A stretch of 52,488 nt of DNA from positions 1 to 52,488 of the forward strand of contig NZ_JASBQE010000088.1 in the NCBI RefSeq assembly GCF_029960785.1, read 5' to 3'. Position numbers and translations under genes: made by a program. Below the pieces are notes generated by a model. That model searched no databases, had not been told where the DNA came from, and saw only the letters and a list, made by a program, of their open reading frames with translations. Source of the DNA: Polyangium sp. 15x6 (GTDB taxonomy: Bacteria > Myxococcota_A > Polyangia > Polyangiales > Polyangiaceae). Position 1 is the first letter of the stretch. The number at the start of each line of letters is the position of its first letter. Shown one piece after another: positions 1 to 9,425 of the stretch.

Positions 1-1
1 C

Positions 2-106
2 TTCGCTCCGCAGTACGCCGACGTCGACCTCCACATCTCGCCCTGCTTCGGGGTTTGTCCACGGGACATGCCCCCCGCCTTACACCATCGCGCGATGGTT
101 TGGTAG
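2..106 (+). CDS. possible 3' end of an upstream gene (partial)
   Basis: An open frame enters from the left edge and closes at a TAG at 104-106. Its roughly 34 residues include DVDLHISPCFGVC. It overlaps the start of the next reading frame in another phase. It could be the tail of the preceding gene or the frame-shifted upstream part of the barrel protein that follows. I do not recognise it, and the window is too short to decide. Confidence 0.2.
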   Translation, partial: FAPQYADVDLHISPCFGVCPRDMPPALHHRAMVW

Positions 107-741
107 AGAAAAACACCAGCCATCTAGAGCCGCTCGGGGACCCACGTCTAGGCATTGCAGGGGCGGTAGGGGTCGTGGATGGGAAGCCCTTGTCGAAGCA
201 GGAGGATCCGTATGCGTACGACGATCCTCCAGGGGGCGATGGGAAGAAATCGGGCGTGAGAGGTTCGATCGGTGCGGGGCCGGTGATGGTGCTGGGGGTG
301 GCGTCATGGGCCCCTGCCTTTGGTGCGGCTATTTCTGGTAGTTTGCGATATCGCGCGCTATCGCTCGATGCTGATCTTCGCGCTGCATGGTTGGCATATC
401 CCGTCGGCGGTGAACCCATTAGCGCCATGACCGTTGCGGGCTTGCTCGGCCTCTGCGCACACTGGCGGTGGTTATTCGGATGCGCGCTAGGGCACGTTGG
501 AGTCATTCGCGCCGAGATTGCTGGGGACGCGTTCATCGGCTCAACGGAGTCGTTCTTTAAGCCCGGTCTCGGGGGGCGCGTGGGCGTCACGATGCCTGTT
601 TATGAAGGTTTAGCGATACGCGCCTCCGCTGACGCTGTGGGCCTTGCCCGCGGAACCCAGCTACGGCTTGGGTCGAGAATCCTTGCCGATCAACCTCCGA
701 TTCTCATTGGTGCCACGCTGTCTGCGGTCTGGCAATTCTGA
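55..741 (+). CDS. outer-membrane beta-barrel-like protein, 5' end uncertain
   Basis: The C-terminal ~160 residues alternate Gly and aromatic residues and end in Trp-Gln-Phe, the C-terminal aromatic pattern of outer-membrane barrels. The segment around LCAHWRWLFGCALG aligns by eye with CLKRHWLLGCGILMG of the protein at 41410-42303, so the two are paralogues. The other copy has a signal peptide, an N-terminal domain and a Pro-rich linker. None is visible here, and the frame is open to the window edge. The only upstream start is a TTG at 55, so the N-terminus is either outside the window or lost to a frameshift. The next gene starts 19 bp downstream and encodes the partner Cys-rich lipoprotein, as in the second cassette. 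Function unknown. Confidence 0.6.
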   Translation: MSTGHAPRLTPSRDGLVEKNTSHLEPLGDPRLGIAGAVGVVDGKPLSKQEDPYAYDDPPGGDGKKSGVRGSIGAGPVMVLGVASWAPAFGAAISGSLRYRALSLDADLRAAWLAYPVGGEPISAMTVAGLLGLCAHWRWLFGCALGHVGVIRAEIAGDAFIGSTESFFKPGLGGRVGVTMPVYEGLAIRASADAVGLARGTQLRLGSRILADQPPILIGATLSAVWQF

Positions 742-760
742 ACCATCACGCAGGTTTGAT

Positions 761-1951
761 ATGAGCAACGTTTGGACTCGAAAGCGCCTGGCATATCTTG
801 GGGTATCTGCCGGCTGTATGACTACGATTCTCGCGACTGCCTACGGTTGTTCGGCCCCCCCCGACGTAGGGCAGTGGTATTGCAACCCCGAGACAGGCTT
901 CCCTAGCCCGCAGTGCATTCCGGACGCGGGGGCAGACGCCGACGCCAGCCCAGACGCCGAACCACAAGCGGCGTGCGAAGCGCAAGGCGGGGAATGCGTC
1001 AAGATTCCCGACGATCCCCAGGCCGGTTTCTGGAGCCCGGTTCCATGGGCCACCTGGTTCGGGCCGGCCTCGGACATGCCGAAGAAGTGCCCCTTCGTTG
1101 GCGGCGAGCAGTTCAGGCTCTACGCCGGCCTTACGGCTCCCCCCATGCAGTGCGACGCCTGCGAGTGCCGGGAAGCGACGGGGCAATGCAGCGGCGTCCC
1201 GGGGGAGATCACGATCGGGGCTGGTATGTGCGGCGCGGTGGGGGCGCCGTCGCTCCCTTTTGACGGTCCGGGGGGGTGGGATGGGAGCTGCACGAACGCG
1301 AACGCGTTGCCCGCGGGGGCGCAGTGTCCACCAGGAAGCGGCGTCCTGTGCGCGCAGTCGATCACGTTCTCCGCGCTTCCCCCTCCGGTAAACGAGAAGT
1401 GCGACGTCAAGCCATCGCCTATCATCAAGGTGGGCGGGACGAAGAGCACGGAATGGGAGACGGGCGCGCTCGCCTGTAGGTCGAGCCTTGACACGTCGCT
1501 CTGTGGTACGGGGGATCAACTATGCGTCCCGAAGGTACTCTATCCCCACCGTCAATGCATCTGGCGGCTCGGGAAGCACACCAAGTGCCCCAAGCCCTAC
1601 GATTACGAGCTTCCCCGGACCATGTACCCATTTCAGCCCCAGGAATCGCGCGACTGCACAGCATGCACGTGTGGCGCGCCTCAAGGGGGCACGTGCGGTG
1701 CTACGTTGCGGTTGTTCGATGATGGCGCTTGCTCGTCGGAATTCATGAAGCGCCCGATCTCCTCCGTCGGGGGTGCATGCGATATCATTTTCCCCGCGGG
1801 CCGGGCGATGGGTGGGAAGGCGGTCACGGATCACGCGTACATCGCCGGCACGTGCGAGGCCGGCGGGGGGGAGCCCATCGGTGAGGCGGTCGAGGACGAA
1901 GAGAACGCGGTGACGTTCTGTTGTCGAGAATCGTACATTTTTGATTTTTGA
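761..1951 (+). CDS. cysteine-rich lipoprotein, paralogue of 42307-43533
   Basis: The start is the ATG at 761 because the residues after it form a signal peptide ending in a lipobox (TAYGC, Cys about residue 30). The longer upstream frame lacks one. The mature protein of about 365 residues has an Asp/Ala-rich linker (DAGADADAS) and then many Cys in short motifs such as CDACEC and CTACTCGAPQGGTC. The second motif recurs as CSACSCGAPTGGTC in the minus-strand protein at 42307-43533. Both also end in a GTC-x-GGxxIGE segment followed by a Cys-Cys pair. It is probably a secreted or outer-membrane lipoprotein with several disulphides, partnered with the barrel protein upstream. No enzymatic motif seen. 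Confidence 0.8.
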   Translation: MSNVWTRKRLAYLGVSAGCMTTILATAYGCSAPPDVGQWYCNPETGFPSPQCIPDAGADADASPDAEPQAACEAQGGECVKIPDDPQAGFWSPVPWATWFGPASDMPKKCPFVGGEQFRLYAGLTAPPMQCDACECREATGQCSGVPGEITIGAGMCGAVGAPSLPFDGPGGWDGSCTNANALPAGAQCPPGSGVLCAQSITFSALPPPVNEKCDVKPSPIIKVGGTKSTEWETGALACRSSLDTSLCGTGDQLCVPKVLYPHRQCIWRLGKHTKCPKPYDYELPRTMYPFQPQESRDCTACTCGAPQGGTCGATLRLFDDGACSSEFMKRPISSVGGACDIIFPAGRAMGGKAVTDHAYIAGTCEAGGGEPIGEAVEDEENAVTFCCRESYIFDF

Positions 1952-2012
1952 CGAGTAGGCATCGCGTACATGGCGGCAACTTGTACGGCGGCCATTCTTG
2001 GGTTCTTGGCGG

Positions 2013-2178
2013 GGCTGCGCCGTCGAGCATGGTTGCGTCGAGCGCCCCGAGGGCTGCGCCTTGCGCCTTGCGTCCCGCCGAGTGTCGAGAGCGCCCCGAG
2101 GGCTGCGCCGTCGAGCGCGACCGCGCCGAGCACCCCCGGGGCTGCGCCGAGCGCCGAGAGCACCCCGAGGGCTACGCC
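2013..2178. repeat. imperfect ~10-bp-modular GC-rich repeat cluster
   Basis: Five copies of a GGCTGCGCC core are embedded in longer GCGCCCCGAGGGCTGCGCC-like units, with spacings that are near multiples of 10 bp. All three frames stay open across it because of composition, giving Arg/Ala/Pro-rich translations, so the open frames there are not evidence of coding. Confidence 0.55.
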
Positions 2179-2217
2179 GAACGCCCCGCAAGGCTTCCGC
2201 CCGTGATCGGAGGGACC

Positions 2218-2340
2218 ATGCAAATCCTGTTGAAGATCGCGCCGTTAGTCCTCACCATCGCCTCAAAAACGGTACACAAACAGATTTCGCTTGCCGCTCC
2301 CGCTCCCGCTCCTCTTGTTCCTACGAACACTCCTAAATGA
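2218..2340 (+). CDS. possible 40-aa hydrophobic peptide
   Basis: The ATG at 2218 follows a good GGAGG box (CGGAGGGACC). It opens a 40-codon frame with a hydrophobic stretch (ILLKIAPLVLTIA) and a Pro/Ala tail. The codon use is less GC-biased than in neighbouring genes. It could be a small membrane peptide or chance. The Shine-Dalgarno sequence is the only positive evidence. Confidence 0.2.
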   Translation: MQILLKIAPLVLTIASKTVHKQISLAAPAPAPLVPTNTPK

Positions 2341-2475
2341 TGTGCAAGCCTCTCGACACTCCCTCCACGCGAAAATGCATTCCGTACACCACCCCACCGC
2401 CTTGTCATAAGCTCGTCACTTGCCAGCCCGCTCTTCCTGAGCAATAAGAGGTCGCCACCCCTCGCTGGAGATACC

Positions 2476-3837
2476 ATGGTGAACAAATCGCACTTCCTTG
2501 CAATCGGTCTCCTCGCCGCCCTCTCCGTCCCCGCCTGCGCCGCGCAGGACTCTCCACTCCCCGAAGAAACGGAATCGGCCCCCTCCGCCGCCACGGCCAC
2601 CCGCATCTATGCCTCCGAGGGCGACCTCGACTTCTCCTTCGAGACACTCGGCACCTTCGAAGAGCGCGACGGCGTCCGCGCCCTCATCTTCCGCGGCACC
2701 GCGAACCGCTACCTCCAAAACGTCTTCAGCTTCGTCCCCGATGACGCCTTCGCGCAAGCGAACATCATCAGCGAACGCCGACTCGAACTCGTGATCCACG
2801 AAGGCCACGAGCTGAATACCCTCCTCTCCGGCCTCCCCCTCTTCGTCTCCATCAACACCTTCACCGGCTCCCCAAACCAGTACACCGCCCGCGTCGAGAT
2901 CTCCGCCCGCTTCTACGATTTCCTCGGAGCCAGCGACCTCTGGATCGACGAAGCCGTGCAGCCCTACTACGTCGTCAACAACATCGATAACATCGTCTAT
3001 CGCGGCGGCGTCGACGTCGCCGGAAACCCCCTCACCGTCACGGCACCCGACGGCGCGCCCTCGGTCTTCCCCATTGACGCCGACAGCTACCGCCTCGACT
3101 GGTCGTACACCAATCTCCACAACGCCATCGATCCCCACACGCAAACCATCTCCTTCAGCGCGACGCGCCCCAACGGCACCGTCGCGAACAAGACCGCGCG
3201 CCTCGTCGCGCGCGTGACGGGCCTCGCCCTCACCTCCGGCGACCCTTACAACGTATGGCCGACGCCTCCGTGTGAGCCTGCGGTTTATGCCTGCTACCAC
3301 AGCCAACCCGCCGGCACGACCGACTTCGCCGCGTGTGGCACCTACCGCCAGGTGCAGCGCTGCGTTTATGCGAACGCGTGCGACGTGGCCCAGGAGCCAC
3401 TCTCGCTCTCCCCGATCGACGCCTCCTCCCTCGAACCGGCGCGCGCGGCTTGGAACCAGGGATCCAGCGGCTACAACTGGCGCAACATCCAGCCCATTGC
3501 CGCCTACGATACGCCGGAGTGCCCGGAGACGCCGGCCACGATCGCGAGCATCATCGACGAGATCGCCTCCGCCGATCAGAACCAGCCGCCCGCCGAATAC
3601 GGCACATTCACCGATCGCGCCGGCCTCTCCTCCACCATGTTCTTCAGCTCGACCGGCGGCAGCGCCCTGCTCGCCGCAATCGACGCCTACGCGGGCGGCG
3701 GCGACATCGAGGCGTGGCACTACAGCGAGCAGGTGTCGTGCCACAACTGCACCGACAACATCGCGCGCATCGTGCTCTTCTACCCGCAGAGCGGCGTGGT
3801 CCTCGTCCTCGACGGCAATTACGGCTACGATTCCTGA
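2476..3837 (+). CDS. lipoprotein of unknown function (453 aa)
   Basis: The ATG at 2476 is preceded by GGAGATACC. A signal peptide ends in the lipobox SVPAC (Cys 21), followed by an acidic Ser/Pro-rich linker, so it is probably an exported lipoprotein. The body has no motif I recognise. Cys residues cluster in the second half (WPTPPCEPAVYACY, SCHNC near the C-terminus). The last 57 codons are almost exactly duplicated at 7741-7912, where no intact gene surrounds them. Third positions are strongly C/G biased, so this copy looks functional. It stands alone, with about 420 bp of non-coding DNA downstream. Confidence 0.75.
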   Translation: MVNKSHFLAIGLLAALSVPACAAQDSPLPEETESAPSAATATRIYASEGDLDFSFETLGTFEERDGVRALIFRGTANRYLQNVFSFVPDDAFAQANIISERRLELVIHEGHELNTLLSGLPLFVSINTFTGSPNQYTARVEISARFYDFLGASDLWIDEAVQPYYVVNNIDNIVYRGGVDVAGNPLTVTAPDGAPSVFPIDADSYRLDWSYTNLHNAIDPHTQTISFSATRPNGTVANKTARLVARVTGLALTSGDPYNVWPTPPCEPAVYACYHSQPAGTTDFAACGTYRQVQRCVYANACDVAQEPLSLSPIDASSLEPARAAWNQGSSGYNWRNIQPIAAYDTPECPETPATIASIIDEIASADQNQPPAEYGTFTDRAGLSSTMFFSSTGGSALLAAIDAYAGGGDIEAWHYSEQVSCHNCTDNIARIVLFYPQSGVVLVLDGNYGYDS

Positions 3838-4259
3838 GCCGAAATTCCGCTCGTAGCTGTCGCGCTCGGCATACCCGAAGACTGGACAGCCCACCCATTC
3901 CAGGCAAACGCCTGCGCGGCGCAAGAAAGACCGCCCCCGCCGCCCTTCCTCCGCAGAGGCCACCCCGACGCAGGGGCCCCCACCCCCCGAGCGAAGGAGC
4001 CCGCCGACCGAAGGACCCCGCGCACCGGATCGACCTCTGAGAGGTGCTGGGGCTTGGCCGCTCGTCGCCTCGCGTTTGCCTTGGGACGTTCACATGTTCG
4101 GGCTCACACGTGTCTCTGGCGGGTGCGTCGGAAGACCCCGACGACGGCTACGACGTAAACGAGGAGGAAGGGACGAGCGCAACCCTTCGACGCGGTCCTC
4201 GGGGCGCGAGGACCTCGCACGGCGCAGCCGAGCTCGCCTCGCCTCTTGCTTCGGAAGAA
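3838..4259. other. 422-bp gap without a supported gene
   Basis: The stretch between the 453-aa lipoprotein gene and the convergent TMEM175-like gene is GC-rich. Short frames exist on both strands but none has a convincing start, codon bias or recognisable product. No terminator hairpin followed by T residues is obvious. Confidence 0.4.
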
Positions 4260-4916
4260 TCAGCTCTTGCGAGGGCGGGACCCCTCCCGCCTGGCGTAGA
4301 TGCTCGGTAACATGCCGTATACGAGCGGCACGAATGCATAGACCACAATACTAAGGACGGTGCTCAGGAACGAGAGCCCTACGGCGACCAAATAGATCAA
4401 CGGTGTGGTGAGCGAGCGGCGTAGATGGATCTTGACGTCCTCTAGTTCAACGTCGGGATCGACCAGCCGCCGGTTCGTGGTCGCGTAACGCCACGTCGCA
4501 TGGTGGACGAGGCTGATGGCGAGGAGGTGCGCGCCGTAGAGCACCACGACCGCCTGCTGCTCCAGGTACCGGCCGATCAGCGTCGTGGTGAAGGGGACGG
4601 TCGCGACGAGCATGAGGAACAGCATGGTCATCCACAAGAGGGCTTGATCGGCGCGCTTGATGAAATGAAATTGCTCGTGCTGCGCCACCCAGGACATCCC
4701 CAGCATGACGAAGCTCACGAAATAACCAAGGAAATTCGGCCACAAGCGGAGCAGCGCACGGGGTATGTCCAGGGCTGTGGGTTGCTCGATCTCCGGCACG
4801 GGTATCTCAAGGACGAGGATCGTCATCACGATGCCGAAGGCCGCATCGCTCAGGGCCTCGATCCGACTGGTCCGGAGGCTCGACGCGGATTCGTGCGGGA
4901 CGGGTGGGAGCGCCAT
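4260..4916 (-). CDS. TMEM175-family (DUF1211) potassium-channel-like membrane protein
   Basis: The N-terminal motif RIEALSDAAFGIVMTILVLE matches the RxxxFSD...TLLVLEI signature of TMEM175/DUF1211 proteins, whose bacterial members form potassium channels. About six hydrophobic segments follow, which is the usual size (about 200 aa) for one bacterial subunit. The ATG at 4916 is used. A GTG at 4949 would add 11 residues, and neither has a strong ribosome-binding site. It lies downstream of and on the same strand as the desaturase gene, 158 bp away, probably independent. The central Phe of FSD is Leu here. Family assignment is confident; channel activity is inferred. Confidence 0.8.
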   Translation of the reverse strand: MALPPVPHESASSLRTSRIEALSDAAFGIVMTILVLEIPVPEIEQPTALDIPRALLRLWPNFLGYFVSFVMLGMSWVAQHEQFHFIKRADQALLWMTMLFLMLVATVPFTTTLIGRYLEQQAVVVLYGAHLLAISLVHHATWRYATTNRRLVDPDVELEDVKIHLRRSLTTPLIYLVAVGLSFLSTVLSIVVYAFVPLVYGMLPSIYARREGSRPRKS

Positions 4917-5074
4917 TGGATGGGATAAGCTTACCAGATGGGTGCGCACACGCGTAGCGGCGGTCTCGCCGTTTCGTGGCGGTGAGCCCTTCGCGCCCCG
5001 ACGGCCTGGGCGGAGGCGTTCGGTGAACGGCTTGTCTTGGAGCGTCGCGATGCGGTCCCGACGTTCCCCGAACG

Positions 5075-6148
5075 TTACTGCATTCGAGCCGGACGCGCGC
5101 GCGAGGGGAGTGCGTTTTCGAGGATCTGTCTGGCCACGCTCGTGAGCTGCGCCCGGAAGCTACCGGTGTTGTAGCTCTGCCCGTACCGTTCGCAGATCGC
5201 GCGCACGCGCGGCGCGATCTCCGGGTAGCGGCAGGCGGGGAGATCGGGGAACAGGTGGTGTTCGATCTGGTGGCTGAGGTGGCCACTCAACACGTGGAAC
5301 AGGCGACCTCCTTTGATGTTGGCCGACCCGTGGATCTGGCGCAGGTACCAGGCACCGCGTGGTTCGTCCTGGATTTCCTGCTCGTGGTACATGCGCACCC
5401 CTTCCGGGAAGTGCCCGCAGAAGATGATGGCGAAGGCCCACACGTTGCGGGTCCCATTGGCGATGAAGTTTCCGAGCGCGACCCGTGGCGCATTCGCCAG
5501 CGCCAATGCCGGAAAGAACACGTAGTCTTTGAACAGTTGTCGCGAGCCCTTGGCCAGGAACGGCCGCGCACGGGTCCACAGCACGGCGACGGACTGGCGG
5601 CCGGCGATGGTCTCGTCGAGGCGCAGCGCATGAGCCCCGATGCCCCACTGGAACAGGAATGCGAGCCCCACCGCCACGAATGGCTGGATGATATGGGCCG
5701 GATTCCACGGCTGTTCCGACGTCACCCGAAGAAAGCCGTAGCCGACGTCGCGGTCGCGACCGAGGATGTTGGTGAACGTGTGGTGCTCGAAGTTGTGGTA
5801 CTCGCGCCACTGGTGGGCGGCGCAGGCCATGTCCCAATCGTAGGTTTCGCCGTCGAGCTCGGGATCGTGCGTCCAATCGTACTGGCCGTGCATCACGTTG
5901 TGCCCGATCTCCATGTTCTCGAGGATCTTGGCCAGGCCGAGTGCTCCGCTGCCGAGCGCGAAGGTGGCGGGATCGATCCCGACGTGGAGGAGCAACCGGC
6001 CGGCGGCCTCCGCGTAACGCATGGTGCGCACCACGCTGCGAATGTGATCGACATCGCGTTGTCCGCGCTGGTCGAGAACTTCTTGGCGGAGTGCATCGAG
6101 CTCGCGGCCGAAGGCGTCGATTTCGTGAGGGGTGAGGACGCGGTTCAT
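5075..6148 (-). CDS. membrane fatty-acid (acyl-CoA/acyl-lipid) desaturase
   Basis: 357 aa with the three histidine boxes of membrane di-iron desaturases: GHNVMHGQYDW, HNFEHHTFTN and QIEHHLFPD. The last has the QIEHH form seen in DesA3-like stearoyl and linoleoyl desaturases. Hydrophobic stretches lie between the boxes. It would introduce a double bond into a membrane lipid or acyl-CoA chain using O2 and electrons from a ferredoxin-type donor. The donor is probably the reductase encoded 13 bp upstream on the same strand, an arrangement like the mycobacterial DesA3/oxidoreductase pair. Regiospecificity cannot be read from the sequence. Confidence 0.92.
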   Translation of the reverse strand: MNRVLTPHEIDAFGRELDALRQEVLDQRGQRDVDHIRSVVRTMRYAEAAGRLLLHVGIDPATFALGSGALGLAKILENMEIGHNVMHGQYDWTHDPELDGETYDWDMACAAHQWREYHNFEHHTFTNILGRDRDVGYGFLRVTSEQPWNPAHIIQPFVAVGLAFLFQWGIGAHALRLDETIAGRQSVAVLWTRARPFLAKGSRQLFKDYVFFPALALANAPRVALGNFIANGTRNVWAFAIIFCGHFPEGVRMYHEQEIQDEPRGAWYLRQIHGSANIKGGRLFHVLSGHLSHQIEHHLFPDLPACRYPEIAPRVRAICERYGQSYNTGSFRAQLTSVARQILENALPSRARPARMQ

Positions 6149-6161
6149 CGGAGGTCCTGGA

Positions 6162-7259
6162 TCAGAGGGCGAGCGTGAGATCAGAGCGGGCGACGGACAC
6201 GCAAAGGCGGATGACGTCGTCGGGTTCGTTGGAGATCGCGCCGGTCAGGACGTTTTCGACCACCCCGCTCCGCTTGGCGCACCGGCAGGTGTTGCAGATG
6301 CCCATGCGGCAGCCGTATTCGAGGCGTTCACCGGCCTGCTCCAGCTCGTCGAGCAGTGTCCCGCGACCCGTGGTGGTGATGGATCGTTTCGAGCGACCGA
6401 GGTGAATCAGCGCTCCTGCGCCGGGCGCCGCTGCGGCAGGTTTGGCGACGACGAATCGCTCGTGATGCAACCGTCCTTCAAAACCCAGGAACGCGGGCGC
6501 GACGGCGTCCATCATGCCGGTCGGACCACAAAGGAACGTCTCGCGATGGGCGAGGTCGGGGACCAACACCCAGAGCTGTGTGGAATCGAGTCGTGGCGAC
6601 TCGTCGTCGAGGTGGAGCACCACCCGGAGCCCGGGGTGCAACGACGAAAGGCGCGCGAGCTCGCGGGCGAAGAGTACGTCTCGTCGCGAACGCGCGGCAT
6701 GGAGATAAGTCACGTCTTTTAGCGCGCGCCGATGGGCAAGGTCGCGGAGAATCGCGATCAGCGGTGTAGCCCCACTGCCGCCGCTCAGGAGGAGGAGTTT
6801 CGCGGGCGTGGCCTCGGGGAGGACGAAGTCGCCTGAGGGCGCGCCGAGGCGAACGAAGTCGCCTGCGTGCAGATGCGTATGCATCCAGTTCGAGACGCGG
6901 CCGCCGGGGACTCTCTTGACGGTGAGCTCGACGTGGGGGTCGTTCGGTGGCGAGGAGATCGAATAACAACGACGGAGGCGTATGCCGTCCACCTCGATCT
7001 CGACCGGTACCCATTGCCCTGGCAGGTGACCGGGCCATACCCGGGGTGCGAGCACGAACGTTTTCACGTCGTGGGTCACGTCGGCCACCGAAAGGACGCA
7101 TGCGCGAAGCTCGGCACGCGAGGCGACCGGAGCGAGCTCGTCGACCCAGAACCGGAACGAACGGTCGAGGAGCAACGCGCGGCTGACTCGCTGCGCGGCC
7201 CGAAGGGCGAACGAAGCCGTACGCGCCACGCGCGGCGCGCTCGTCGCGAGCGTGTTCAT
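6162..7259 (-). CDS. ferredoxin reductase with C-terminal 2Fe-2S domain (desaturase electron donor)
   Basis: 365 aa from the ATG at 7259, chosen because GAGG lies about 8 bases upstream and because residues before it look non-coding. The FAD-binding motif RCYSISSPP, the NAD(P)-binding GGSGATPL and a C-terminal plant-type 2Fe-2S cluster (CRMGICNTCRC plus a later Cys) show a fused flavin/iron-sulfur oxidoreductase. This is the usual electron-transfer partner of DesA3-type desaturases. It is the first gene of a two-gene operon with the desaturase. About 770 bp of decayed DNA lies upstream. Confidence 0.92.
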   Translation of the reverse strand: MNTLATSAPRVARTASFALRAAQRVSRALLLDRSFRFWVDELAPVASRAELRACVLSVADVTHDVKTFVLAPRVWPGHLPGQWVPVEIEVDGIRLRRCYSISSPPNDPHVELTVKRVPGGRVSNWMHTHLHAGDFVRLGAPSGDFVLPEATPAKLLLLSGGSGATPLIAILRDLAHRRALKDVTYLHAARSRRDVLFARELARLSSLHPGLRVVLHLDDESPRLDSTQLWVLVPDLAHRETFLCGPTGMMDAVAPAFLGFEGRLHHERFVVAKPAAAAPGAGALIHLGRSKRSITTTGRGTLLDELEQAGERLEYGCRMGICNTCRCAKRSGVVENVLTGAISNEPDDVIRLCVSVARSDLTLAL

Positions 7260-7354
7260 CTGCAGTCCTCGATGGGCGCTGGTCCTACACGTCCACCCTG
7301 CCACCCTGCCGACAAACCTACGACGCCGCAGGTACGTGGACAAGATGCGATGCG

Positions 7355-7534
7355 TCACGATTCGTTCAGGAATGGGTCGAGCGCCTGTTTTCCTCGTGTG
7401 GCTCGGCCGCTCTGCCGGGCTACCCGCCACAGCGAGCGGCGCTCGTCGGCAAGCGGTGGGACGAGACGCAAACGGCAGGCGGCTCCGGGCTTCCCACGCT
7501 CGAAGCGCCCGAAAGGCTGCTGTCGATCGGTCAT
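7355..7534 (-). CDS. possible 59-aa protein
   Basis: The ATG at 7534 follows a strong GGAGGAGG box at suitable distance and opens a 59-codon frame rich in Arg (begins MTDRQQPFGRFERG). There is no recognisable domain. It may be a small gene or the 5' end of a gene otherwise lost from this decayed interval. Confidence 0.25.
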   Translation of the reverse strand: MTDRQQPFGRFERGKPGAACRLRLVPPLADERRSLWRVARQSGRATRGKQALDPFLNES

Positions 7535-7740
7535 CAGGCGAGCCTCCTCCGCGAAGGAGCAGCCGGTCAGCGTCCGACGGATCCTCGGCGGTGCCGATCC
7601 ATTCCCGGCCGAAGTCGGACAGTCACGGCGGCTTCGATATCTGGGAGATCCTGCATTCCGGGCCCCGCTGGTTGCGTTTGGCGAAAGCTCAACGATGCGG
7701 CCATTCGTCACCTCGACGCAGCCCATGGCCCAAACGACTT

Positions 7741-7912
7741 CCTGCTCGCCGCGATCGACGCCTTCGCGGGCGGCGGCGACATCGAGGCGTGGCACTACAG
7801 CGAGCAGGTGTCGTGCCACAACTGCACCGACAACATCGCGCGCATCGTGCTCTTCTACCCGCAGAGCGGCGTCGTCCTCGTCCTCGACGGCAATTACGGC
7901 TACGACTCCTGA
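7741..7912 (+). pseudogene. duplicated 3' end of the 453-aa lipoprotein gene
   Basis: These 172 bp match 3666-3837 with four mismatches by eye (two silent), including the stop codon. The translation LLAAIDAFAGGGDIEAW... equals the C-terminus of the intact lipoprotein with Tyr-to-Phe at one position. Similarity stops abruptly upstream and within about 8 bp after the stop. No start codon or lipobox precedes it in frame, so this is a truncated copy. Confidence 0.85.
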
Positions 7913-8030
7913 CCCGAAAGACCCCTCCCCAGGACGATCCGCCCCCCGCGCCCGCTCCCGCCCCCACTTCCGTTCCCGCACCCGCGTTTGTCATGTGAGC
8001 CGCGCCTCGCCTGTGGTAGGAAGTTGAGCC

Positions 8031-9413
<1,383 letters not shown>

Positions 9414-9425
9414 GGGACGGATCGC

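Larger units (their letters stand above)
1952..2475. other. 524-bp gap with GC-rich degenerate repeats
   Basis: No convincing long gene. Positions 2013-2178 hold a cluster of imperfect repeats around GAGGGCTGCGCC. The core GGCTGCGCC recurs at 2013, 2052, 2101 and 2140, with GGCTACGCC at 2170, at spacings of 39, 49, 39 and 30 bp (about multiples of 10). The segment just before 2476 holds the ribosome-binding site of the next gene and no clear promoter. Confidence 0.55.
7260..8030. other. 771-bp gap of decayed DNA
   Basis: Apart from the duplicated lipoprotein tail at 7741-7912 and a weak minus-strand ORF at 7355-7534, nothing is recognisable. The frame of the duplicated tail stays open upstream (residues such as KLNDAAIRHLDAAHG) without a start, suggesting remnants of a once-coding region. 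Pro/Ala-type low-complexity DNA (7930-7985) precedes the FHA gene. Confidence 0.5.
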
